Positions 23,862 through 33,989 of a stretch of 64,000 nt of DNA are shown one piece after another. The notes under the pieces were generated by a model. The model saw only the letters and a program-made list of their open reading frames with translations. It ran no database searches and was not told the DNA's origin. How positions within the stretch are numbered: position 1 is the stretch's first letter; each line of letters starts with the position of its first letter. The position numbers were made by a program, and so were the translations under genes. Source of the stretch: Pontederia crassipes (taxonomy: Eukaryota; Streptophyta; Magnoliopsida; Commelinales; Pontederiaceae); assembly GCA_030549335.1 (NCBI GenBank), contig JAUKPH010000026.1, positions 2,914,001 to 2,978,000 of the forward strand, written 5' to 3'.

Positions 23862-23984
23862 GAAAGAAATGAAAACTAGACAAAAATGAAAAGTAAGAAA
23901 TGATAACTTGCAAAAACTGAAAATTAACCTAACAAATAAACTAAAAACTAATCTAAACTATCTAAGTTAGCCTAATTGACCTCA

Positions 23985-24004
23985 AATCCCTGGCAACGGC
24001 ATCA
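23985..24004 (-). promoter_or_regulatory. Mutated primer-binding site
   Basis: The position and neighbourhood match the PBS at 2903-2922, but the minus strand reads TGATGCCGTTGCCAGGGATT. At least three bases differ from the left copy, two of them adjacent. The changes should weaken pairing with tRNA-Asp. Confidence 0.75.
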
Positions 24005-24010
24005 AAAACT

Positions 24011-27000
24011 TGGTAGTGATATTTGGGTTTTCTAGTGATAACTTGCTGAAATTAAAGAAAATGTCAATTTTTTCATTTTTTTGGTCTCCCAACTCACTAG
24101 CTGCAAGTGCACAGGTAAGTTGTAGTAGACTCAGGTTGTCATATCCACAAGAATTTGAAGTCTAAGACACCCTAAAACAATCTAGATTAGTTCTACTTAA
24201 GTAGCTAAAAATATATTTTTAATGAATAGTGAAAACAGATTTTTAATGGAAAGTGAAATGATAACTGGTTTTTGGGTTTTGGAAATTCTTGCAAAACAGA
24301 ATTATAAATGCTAAATTGAAGTCTAAAAAGTTTTAACTATCTATGAGGAAGGTTCTTCTAGGATTTGGGGTTCATCTAAATTAATTAAGGATGGAATGGA
24401 ACAAGTTATCACTAAATGTCCAACTTTTGATTCAACTTGAAAATGGCTGTTCCCACAGCTCAATTGGCCTCTAACTAAGCAATATATGATTATATAATTG
24501 TTAGCTAGGTTGAATCAAAAGAGGGTCCTCACTGAAAATCAAGTTATCATTGGGCTCAAAAGAAAGTTCAATGCTGATTTTTTGCAATTCAAGGATGTTT
24601 GGAATGATAACTTGCATTTGCAATCATAAAAAGATGGAATCATTCCAATCAACCAAACCAGGATAAAATATACTCAATAATGGTGCTTGTGTTTCATGAT
24701 TCATCTCTGAATTCAAGGGAAATTCAAAATCAACCTCTCGGTTGCAAAATAAATTGAAATCCGCACAAACACACTCAATTGGAAATGCAAAACATATGGC
24801 CACATTTCTCCTTGGCCCATCTCTAGATCTCAAGGAAGCCCTTAAGACTACCTCTCAGTAGTGGATTAATATGAGGTTGACAATGGAAATCAGAATTTAA
24901 TTAAAATAAGAAAATATGAATCAGCATTTCAGAAAAATCAGCAATGTGGATTGATAGAATTCAAGTTTGCCAAATGCCCCTTGACCCATCTCTGGACTGC
25001 AAGGGATTCCTAGAGTACACCTCTCAGTGATTTGAATAAAATAGGGATTAACAATTTGCAATTCAGATTCGAAACAATCAGAAAATAGAATTTAGAATCA
25101 AACTAAGAAATCAGATTTTGGAAAAATCAAATTTGAATTCTGAATTGTCAAAGATCTTGATTCATTTCTGAATAAGATCATGGCATATATTAGCCTCTCA
25201 ACTATTCAATTATCCAATCCTTGATGACAATCAGATCCAAAAACCCAGGAAATCAGATTTTGGAATTCAGGAAACCAGATTCTGAAATTCAGGAATTTCA
25301 GATTCCAAATCAAACTTAAGGTAATGTTGAGAATAGATTTGAATCATGGAATGCCCAAATATTCATAACTCAATTCTGAACAAGATTAGGATGAAGACCA
25401 ACTTTCCAATTGCTCAATTAATCAAGTCCAGAATGTCAAATAGGTTCAAACAGTTCAGAAATCAGATAACCAGAAAAAACAGAATTAGAAATCAGTGGAA
25501 AAACCTGATTTTAGTCAAATGATTGTCCAAACAATCTTGATTCATTTATGAACAAGATAGGGACAATAGTAACATCCCAAGGACTCAATTAATCAGGTTA
25601 GAAATGAAGAACAGAATCTGATATCCACAGAAATTAGAAAATTCAAGAATCAGGAAATCAGAATTCAGTTTTTAAAATCAGATTAGTAACAATGAACAGA
25701 TTTGAATCATAAAGAATGCCAAACAATCTTGATTCATTTCTGATCAAGATTTGGGACAATATCAACCTTCCAGCTGCTCTATTAATCAGATCCACAATGG
25801 CAAACAGATTCAAAGGTTCAGGAGTTCAGGTTCAGGAAATTCAAAAAACAGAAACCAGAGAATCTAGATTTCAGAAATCAGAACTTCAATCAAATTGGAA
25901 TTCAGAACTTGACATTGATTTCTAATCCATTTCTGAACTAGGGATGGATCAAATGATCACTTCTCATCTATAGATTACAATAGGATCCATCAATGGCAAG
26001 AACTAACTCTAAATAATTCTGAAATCTGAAAATCATGATAGAATTCAGTGCAGGATTTATAAAACAGTCCATATCCATCCAAAACTAATCTAAACTACTA
26101 CCTTATCCTAGAAGAAATGGAGTTTAGCTCCTCATATTTACAAGATTTGACATCAAATGGGATAAGAAACAGATACAATTCATGGTTCTTTGAAGCTTCT
26201 CGGCCAGCAGCTCCTCCAGCAGAATCTTCAGCAGCCTTGCCTTGCTCCAAACCCTTGAATGACCAGCCCCCATCTTCCTCTAGAAAAATCCAGCTTTTAT
26301 ATCACTTCTCTCCACCCTTTGATCAGCATCTGAACATTCTTTATGCTTTGATTGCAGCCATGTGTCCTCTGCAGAAATTCCAGCTGCAGATTCCCTTTTG
26401 TGCAGGAAAAAGTAGTGGTCCCCCCTACTTTTTCCACCTTTTGGGAACCTTTTCTTCTTGCTACAAAAACCCAAACAGCAAGCATCAAAGCTCTTGAGTA
26501 GTATTTTGACAAATAAGGATTAGGATAATGCTGGTAACTAGTTCAATTATCAGATGGGATTATGTGTTGTGCAAGAATGAAAACTTATATCGATATGAAT
26601 GAATTCAAGGGTCCGAAATGATAACTTTATGAAAATCTTGGAAAATGTCCTAATATGGGTGGTTCAAAGCATTTTCATGCATCAAATTGATTAGAGTGAC
26701 AAGTGAGTGAGGTCAGAAATCAAATATGAATGAGATTCCTAAAAGTGATAACTTGAGTGCCCCAAAAACGATAACTTATATGACTTAAAAACGATAACTT
26801 GTCATAACTTGAGTTTTGATTATCCAAATGTGATGAAATTTGACCAGCAATGAGTTAGAACAATAATAAGATGATTGCTTAAGGTCCTTGTGCCGAATTA
26901 ATGGTTTTGCATGTCGAAATGATAGAATTGCCCTTTAACGATAACTTGGCACTTGAAAAATGATAACTTGTTCAAATGGATTTAAAACTTTGCACAAGTT

Positions 27001-27341
27001 GAGATGTGACTATCCAAATATGATTTATACATGATAATGATGGATTTAGGGCAAGAAAACCATTGTAAATAAGTTCATTCAAAATAATGATAACTTGACA
27101 CTTAGGAATGATAACTTGTCCTCAAAATGATAACTTGGCATAGAATTTAAATCTTAATGGATTTTGGCATTTCAGAACCTCTATGCACATGGAATTAAGT
27201 ATGAAATGAGGAATATCAACTAGTTATCACAATGTTTGCATTCCAAGTATAATTGGCCCAAAAATAGGCAAAAGTGGGACTCCATATGTATGAATTTCAT
27301 CCAAAATGGGTTAGAATCATATAGTGATCAGCAAGTGATCA
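24011..27341 (-). repeat. 5' LTR of the Athila-like element
   Basis: 3331 bp. On the plus strand it starts TGGTAGTGATATTTGGG and ends AGCAAGTGATCA. It pairs with the LTR at 10204-13514 and has the same TATA box (near 26295) and GATAACTT cluster (about 26620-27140). It is followed directly by the TSD GGGAC at 27342. Confidence 0.93.
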
Positions 27342-27898
27342 GGGACCGGTCGACCGCTTTAATGGACCGGTCGACTAGTCTATATGACCGTTGCACTGAT
27401 TTGCTCAATTATCGTAATTGGTCGGTCGACCGGACTATCGACCAATGAGTCTTGACATTTTGATTTTCGCCCGTTGAGCTGATCGGTCGACCGATACATC
27501 AACCGGACTATCGACTAGTATTCTCTCGTCGTTTGAGTTGGGCAAGGTTTGCGTTGACCGATGGACCAGTATCTATGATCCGTCGATCGGTATTGTCTCG
27601 ACCGGCCTTTTTTGTTTCAACTAGCTAGTTGACCAACCTGCGCTATTTTGAGCATAACTTTTTGCACAGTTATCCAAATGAGATAATCTTGGATTGTATG
27701 GATAGTTAACAAGTTTCTCTATAATTTGATATTTATAATTCATCCAAAATCTAATAAGACCATAGTAATTATTTAATCAATGTTTTGCGCATAAAGTTGT
27801 TCATTTTCATTTAAACTTTTTCAACATATAATTTTAATCATTCGAGGTTTGTATCATCAAAATATAATCATATAGAGCATTAAAACTTTGCTCCAATA
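27342..27898 (-). repeat. Copia 3' LTR, part 2
   Basis: It continues the LTR interrupted at 10203, beginning with the duplicated GGGAC. It is dense in CCGGTCGACCG-type palindromes at 27346-27610. It ends TTTGCTCCAATA, so the LTR start reading minus is TATTGGAGCAAAG. This resembles the start at 46638 (TATTGGAACAAA) and differs from the usual TG. Confidence 0.82.
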
Positions 27899-27914
27899 GT
27901 CTCCCCCTTTTTTA
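27899..27914 (-). promoter_or_regulatory. Polypurine tract of the copia element
   Basis: The minus strand reads ATAAAAAAGGGGGAGAC next to the LTR start. Similar G-rich tracts recur in the 600 bp upstream on the same strand (near 28098, 28160 and 28338). Confidence 0.75.
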
Positions 27915-28523
27915 TGAAGACAATCTGAGAAATATGAAAAATATATAAGTTGCGAAAAAGTTGTAAAATCTTGTAAAATCAATTTTACTCCCCCTAAACT
28001 TTGCTTTCATTACAATGATAGATATTCACGTAAGTACTAATTGTAAGGCACTCTTCAAATATAAAATTATATTCATATCATATTTCTCCTATATTTCTCC
28101 CCCTTTTGTTTCATCAAAAAGTAGTTTGCACATAAAGGACATAAGAAACCATATGTAATTCCCCCTTTAATTTATGGCTATTTTATAATGGTAAAATGAA
28201 ATCAAACTGATCTAAAGGTTATGCAAGACACAAGTCTAAAAAAACATTGTATTAAGAATCAAAATATTGCATAAAACTTTGATACAATAATGATACCAAT
28301 GATATGTCAAAATAAAGTTGGAAGATTTTAACATGCTCCCCCTATCACTATGACCAAATTTCTTTTTCTATTTTTTGTTCCTTTTTTTCTTTCAAAGAAG
28401 TGGTTGTTAAGAAATTTTGAGTGAAATAAAAAAGTAAATGATACTTTTACCATACTTTCATGCCTTCACATTTTCAATTCCACTTATCCTTTGTTTTACA
28501 TGTGAGGTACACTTAAAAAATAA
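27915..28523 (-). other. 3' non-coding region of the gag-only copia element
   Basis: AT-rich with repeated AAAGGGGGA-like tracts. There is no pol motif and no long frame. It resembles the 3' region at 51963-53650 of the other gag-only copia element in composition and in the recurring tracts. Confidence 0.6.
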
Positions 28524-30002
28524 TTATTTAACCTTTGGTACCAAAACTTCTTTGGGTCCTATTTTGTTAGACAATGTTCCTCTTGGAACCCAAATCGTGC
28601 CACATTGTGATGTTTTTCTTATTTTGCATTGATATGCGTAATGACCATACAATCCACATGTAAAATGTGATTTTCTATCATAAGAATGATTAGATTTTCA
28701 ATAAGAGTTTTCATGTCCAAAGTATTTCTTAAGATTATTTTTTATTACATGAGAAATAGTCTTATCATTATTTTGTGTATTTTTCAAAAAAGTATTTTAC
28801 TATTTTACCATTTCTAAAGAATATGCTAGTTTTACAATTTCACATGCATGTGTAATTTTCCAAAGAATCAATTTCATTTTTCATGTTTTCATTTTCCACA
28901 CAATATGTATCATTTTCTTCTTTTAATTTTTCAAGCTCATGTAGTAATTTTTCATTTTCCTATTTAAATGAAAAATACCTTTTTGTAAGAGAGGAAAGTT
29001 CTTTTTTCACATCTAATGAAATGTTTTCTTCGGAAGAGCTCGATGAGTCATTATTTGAATTTGAAGGGTCATCGTTGTGTACCATTAAGCATAGGTATGC
29101 TTCATCACTAGAAGATCTTGATGAGTCACTTGTTTCACTTGACTCCATATTTTTTTTCTTTTTCCCTTTCTGAGGTGTCTCTTCTTTGTGTTGTTTGTAT
29201 GATCTTTTGGGTTGGCTTCTCATTCTTCTCTTTCTTTTTTACCAACTTGAGATACTTATCTAGTTTTCTTGTGTAGCATGCGAGTTTTTTTCGTCCACTT
29301 TCTCTTCACTTGAGTCTTCTTCCTTTTAGTATGCTTTCAACGCTAATGTCTTCTTTTTGGGAGCATTTGCTTCTTCTTCTTCGTGGATTTCGATCTCATA
29401 GGTTAAGAGTGAACCAATTATATCATCAAAATCCAGCTTATTCAAGTCTTTTTTTTTCAATCACGGTCCTCTTTGTATGTCATTTGGAGGAGAAAGACCT
29501 GAGAAACTTTTTCACTCTTTGGGGATTAGTTATTGGCTCGCCCAAGGAGGCTAAGCCATTCACAATATCGTTAAAACGAACAAACGTATCATTAATGGAT
29601 TCATTTTTTAGAATTTTGAAGGAGTCATATTGATGATTTAAAATATTTAATCTAGATTCTTTAACTTTAACCGTTCCTTCATAAGTAATGATTAGTTTCT
29701 TCCAATCTCATTTGCACTTTCATAACTAGAAATCCGATTAAATTATGTTGAATTTAAAGCACAATAAAAAATATTTTTATCTTTCCAATCAAGCTTTGAA
29801 AAATTTTTTGCCTTCTAGAATATTCTGAAGATAAATTTTAATGTAAATAATAAACTTTTTCAACAATATCTTACATGTCAGTATCAATAGAACATATGTA
29901 TGTTTGTATCCTAATTTTTCAATAAGCAAAATTTGACGCATTGAGAAGCGGAGGACGACTAAGTGATTGTCCTTCATAAAAACTAAATTCACTTGATGCC
30001 AT
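28524..30002 (-). pseudogene. Decayed copia gag (UBN2-type)
   Basis: The ATG at 30000-30002 gives a start like MASSEFSFYEGQSLSRPPLL, the N-terminus usual for copia gags, followed by stops where Trp is expected. A stretch near 29640-29470 matches the UBN2/Retrotran_gag_2 pattern (FVRFNDIVNGLASLGE...KKFLRSF). Further on are a Ser/Asp-rich region (28960-29223) and a degenerate zinc knuckle near 28650 (CGLYGHYAYQC; the first Cys is not evident). It ends VPKVK and a stop at 28524-28526. Multiple stops and frameshifts make it non-functional. Gag would have built the virus-like particle. Confidence 0.72.
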
Positions 30003-30062
30003 AGCTCAAAAGATATTTAAATCTTAAAACAAGATGATTAAATCTTAAAACAAGAGCAACCC

Positions 30063-30076
30063 GCTCTGATACTAAT
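30063..30076 (-). promoter_or_regulatory. Primer-binding site, initiator tRNA-Met type
   Basis: The minus strand reads ATTAGTATCAGAGC directly after the LTR end. The consensus TGGTATCAGAGC has one difference here. This is the usual PBS of plant copia elements. Confidence 0.82.
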
Positions 30077-31045
30077 TGTACGATCCAAAGGCACAAGGGG
30101 GGAGGTGAATTGGTGTTGAAAGTCGAAATTATCGATTTCACAAAACACGTCACGAAAGATTAAAATTGATTTAACAATCTTTAAACCAAAACAAATCAAA
30201 TCATATCACACACATAATAAGAGAAGGAGGAGAGAAAATGCAAACACAAGAACAACAGTGGTTGTTGACGAGGTTCGACCACACCTTGGCTTACGTCCCC
30301 GCTTCGACTTCTCGACCTCGAGACCGCCAGAGATTCCACTAAAACTTTTCCTTTGTTCCAAATGGGGTAAGGAAGAAATCCCTTTACATCAACCACCTTT
30401 TCTCCGCTTCGAGAGGTAAGATACACCTCTCCTCCTATGAAGCTTATCTATTCTCCCGCTCAACAGGTAAGATATGGAACCTTTTTTTGCACAGGAGCTC
30501 TCTCAATTTTTCTGAATAATTGTTTCTCTCTTTTAGAATATCATGCTTACAAGAAAGGAAGAGAGAGAACATAAACTAAAATGATAACTTCAAGAGAAGG
30601 ATCTTCTTTTGATAACTTGAAGTTTTTCTTTAATGCTTGGATGGGTGCTTTTGCTTCATGCTTTGGCACTCCTTTTATAGGCTTCAACATGTGAAAAATT
30701 CGTCCATAATTTGTTCCACAATTTTCTCATTCAAAATTAGTTGTTACTGTTCATTTTAGCCGGGGACCAGTAGATTGCTTTAATGGATCGGTCTTTATGA
30801 CCGTTGCACTGACTTACTCAGTTACCGCAGCTAGTCGATCTACCAGACTATCGATCGGTCAGTCAATCGGTATAGTCTAGACATTTTGATTTTTGCCCGT
30901 TGAGCTTATCGATCGACCGATGCATCGATCGAACTATCGACTGGTGTTGCCTCGTCATTTGAGTTGGGCAAGCTTTGTATTGACCGATCGACCGGTATTG
31001 TCTCAACCGACCTTCTTTGGTTCAACCGGCTAGTTAATAGACCGT
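30077..31045 (-). repeat. Copia 5' LTR, truncated
   Basis: The plus strand starts TGTACGATCCAAAGG and aligns with the 3' LTR from 9504 and 27342 until about 31036-31045. There the similarity stops, in the segment after GGCTAGTT. The missing outer part is about 260 bp. It has the GACCTCGAGA segment near 30310 and GATCGACCG-type motifs at 30780-31020. Confidence 0.78.
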
Positions 31046-31296
31046 CAAGATGAAGACCCTACAAAAACCTAGACAAAGACGTCAGGGGTGTCGCGAATTT
31101 TGGTGGGGGAGAAAGTCATGGGCATTTTTTCGTGACACGATGTGCAAGGCCTCGCGGCACCATTGCCGCTCGACTCAAGCTTTTGGGCGCTCGGTGCTAT
31201 ACGAATGACCAAGTTACACGTAGGGTATGTCTTTTAATTTTCCCATTTTGTATTGAAACTCCTTTACCGAGTTCAATAGTATGGCAACCCACCTCG
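31046..31296. other. Unassigned GC-richer stretch before the solo LTR
   Basis: It lies between the truncated copia LTR and the solo LTR. It continues at 32535 when the solo LTR and one TSD are removed. It has a short plus-strand open frame from 31132, but I recognise no protein. It could be old element or gene sequence. Confidence 0.35.
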
Positions 31297-32534
31297 TGTT
31301 GGGTCAAAGTTTTAATGACATACAAAATTATATTTTGATGAAACAAACATCGAAAGATTAAAGTTGAAATGCTAAAAAAATTAAAAGAAAAATGGATAAC
31401 TTTATGCACACTATACTTTGATTAAATAATTGTCACTGATCTGAATGCCGAAATTGTAGAGAATTCTGTTAGCTTTCCATAGACTCCAAGATCATCTAAT
31501 ATGGATAATCGTGCAGAAAGTTATGATCAAAATAGTGCAGGCCGATCAATCTGCTGGTCGACGCAAAGAAGGCCGGTCAAGATGTACCGGTCGACCGAAT
31601 AGAAGATGCCGGTCGATTGATAACTACTGAGCCTGTTTCAGATGATGTCAAGACTATACCGGTCGACAGTCTGGTCGAAGCACCGATCGTTCGATCAGCT
31701 CAATGGCTACAAATTAAAACTGCGAGACTGTACCGGTCGAGAACCGGTCGACGGACTGGTCGACCGATCAAGCGCAGAAGTTGAAGAAAATGCGCAACAG
31801 TCACATAGACCGGTCTATCGGTCCAAAAGTGTGATTGACCGGCCTCCGAGTCAAATAAACGGTAATGGTCAAATTTGAAGGAGGAATTTGTCGAACAATT
31901 TCTGGACGAATTTTCCACACATTGAAGGCTATAAAAAAAGTGCCAAAGCCAGAAGCAAAGGCATCCCTCCAAGCATTGAAGAAAAACTTCAAGTTGTCAA
32001 AGAGAGATCATTTTCTTGAAGTTTTCATTTTATAGCTTTCTCATTCTTTCTCTCTCCTCTTCTTGTGATCATAGAATTACAAAAGAGAGAAACACTTTTG
32101 TTCAGAAAAATTAGAGAGAGCTCCTGTGTAAAAGAGGTTCAAAATCTTACCTCTTGAGCGAGAGAAATAGATTAGCTTCCTAGGAAGAGAGGTTGCCTTG
32201 CCTCTCGAAGCGGAGAAAAAGGCGGTGGTGTAAAGGGCTTTCTTCCTTGCCCCATTTGGAACAAAAGAAGAGATTAGTGGAATCTCTGGCAGTCTCGAGG
32301 TCGAGAAGTCGGAGCGGGGACGTAGGCCAAGGTGTGGCTGAACCTCGTCAACAAACCACTATGTCCATTTGAGTTTGATTTTCTCTCTCTCTCCCCCCGT
32401 TCATATTGTGTTTATAATCTGAATTGCAAAGGTTTCAGGAATCGGTTTTATGCTTCCGCTACGAATTTCATGAAATTGATATTTTTGGTTAAATGCCAAT
32501 TCACCCCCCTCTTGGTGCCCTTTGGGATCCTACA
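31297..32534 (+). mobile_element. Solo copia LTR
   Basis: 1238 bp. It starts TGTTGGGTCAAAG and ends GGGATCCTACA, flanked by an exact TSD CCTCG (31292-31296 and 32535-32539). It shares the CTCGAGGTCGAGAAG segment (about 32295) and the CCGGTCGACCG palindromes (31540-31850) with the other copia LTRs. A TATA box (TATAAAAA) stands at 31930. No internal region is attached, so it is an LTR-LTR recombination product. Confidence 0.93.
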
Positions 32535-32539
32535 CCTCG

Positions 32540-33989
32540 GTGACCCTTCCCCGTACCCAGTGGTTGCTCGGCTGTCTCTTCGGACATTAAGCATTTAAGT
32601 TTCCGCATTAGTGCATCAATTCGCTAATATCTTGGTTCCATGACAAGTCGTTGAACAATCTCGTCATATCTATGTTTGAATGCCTATAAAAGTGACTCTC
32701 GGCATAGTCGTCTCAACCATAAAATTTCTGCTACTTATTTAAAATAGGCTTGGTTAGGTGCTCCTTCCATCTAGTCGCCGCATGTGGTCTTGTGTCCGAA
32801 AATGACCCCATGACATAGGTACAATAAGTGTACAAAGTAGTAATATCTCAATTAATGGTGTAGTAGTTAGATATGTTGGATCTTTTGTGAAACATTGCAT
32901 GCTCCATTCTAGGTGACCTTAATATATATGTTATTGTTAAACATTCTTTTGTTTTTATTTCTTTAATAGTTTTGATTAAAAAAGATATTTATTCTTACAT
33001 AGGATAGCATTAAATAACCTTCTGCTTTTGATTACCATAAACATTTTTTTTCTTTTTAATTTAATTGTTTTGATAACAAATATATTTTGTATCAATTATC
33101 TTAAATTGTATACTTTCTTAACGAATACATATTGTTTTATTACCATAATATAATTTGGATTACATTATATTAGTAATTATGAAAATATTATTTCTCTTTT
33201 AAATTGTACAATTCTTGTTATTACGTTTTTATAAAGAATTATTACATTTCATAAAATAACATATATAATAATTATATTTTATCTCAATTAACTTAAATTA
33301 TATAACTTATAATAGATATAATGTATTAGTATTTTTTTGTATCACACGAGTGTTAATCTTGCAACACTACTTCATATTTAAATACGTTACATTTTTTAAA
33401 ATATTTTTTCTCATATTTAGAACCAAAATCGATATGATTTTGACCATTACCAATTAAGACCTTAATCAAATAATAAATTTATGATAATTTTATTTTTTAT
33501 AATAATAATATTTTAAATTTATTATAATTATTTGTAAACCAATCAAATATTGTTTTGGCTCCTCCACTAGTTGCACCATAAATAAATCATCTGTGGGATT
33601 AAACATATGAAAAAAATTTCATGAGTAATGTCTCTCACTACGTGGGATAATACAAAATAATATAAATTCGTAATAGAGATGAATCTAACTTAATCATGGA
33701 ATAATAATAAAACACATTATCAATAATCATATGGTTTCAAAGACAATTAAAAAACGCTTTCTTCACTTATCTTATTCTTTTTCTTTTTGTTCATGTTCTT
33801 GTTTATCATCTCAAGTTTATATTCTTATTTGTGTTATTTTTCATATTTATGTTATTTTTATATTCTTGTTCATGTTTTTTGCCACATTGCACTATATTTT
33901 TTTTATTTTACAGGTACCTAAAGAGTTATTGTATTCAATGAGCTTTTCAATTTTTATTAAAGACAATTATGATACTTTCATAGAGTTCT
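32540..33989. other. AT-rich stretch without genes
   Basis: After about 300 bp of mixed composition the sequence becomes very AT-rich (about 32940-33560). The short frame at 33731-34000 is Phe- and Ser-rich low-complexity sequence and is not a credible gene. I see no terminal repeats or RNA genes. Confidence 0.45.

Larger units (their letters stand above)
10204..27341 (-). mobile_element. Complete Athila-like Ty3/gypsy retrotransposon with a nested solo LTR
   Basis: A minus-oriented element with two LTRs (10204-13514 and 24011-27341), an exact 5-bp TSD, a PPT, a damaged gag-pol and a PBS. It spans 17.1 kb, of which 3.3 kb is a later solo LTR inserted in gag. The domain order is gag, protease, reverse transcriptase, RNase H, integrase. 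No env-like frame lies between integrase and PPT. It is broken by two gag stops, a gag stop at 19118, a 1-bp frameshift near 19050, an integrase stop at 15942 and changes in the PBS, so it cannot move on its own proteins. Confidence 0.93.
9504..31045 (-). mobile_element. Gag-only copia-type retrotransposon, split by a nested Athila-like element
   Basis: The minus-oriented element consists of a 3' LTR in two pieces (9504-10203 and 27342-27898), a PPT at 27899, a 3' non-coding region, a decayed gag (28524-30002), an initiator-Met PBS and a 5' LTR (30077 to about 31045). Without the inserted element it is about 4.4 kb. The 5' LTR lacks about 260 bp of its outer end relative to the 3' LTR. No protease, integrase, reverse transcriptase or RNase H is visible between gag and PPT, so it needed proteins supplied in trans. 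The layout equals that of the element at 46638-54780. Confidence 0.8.
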
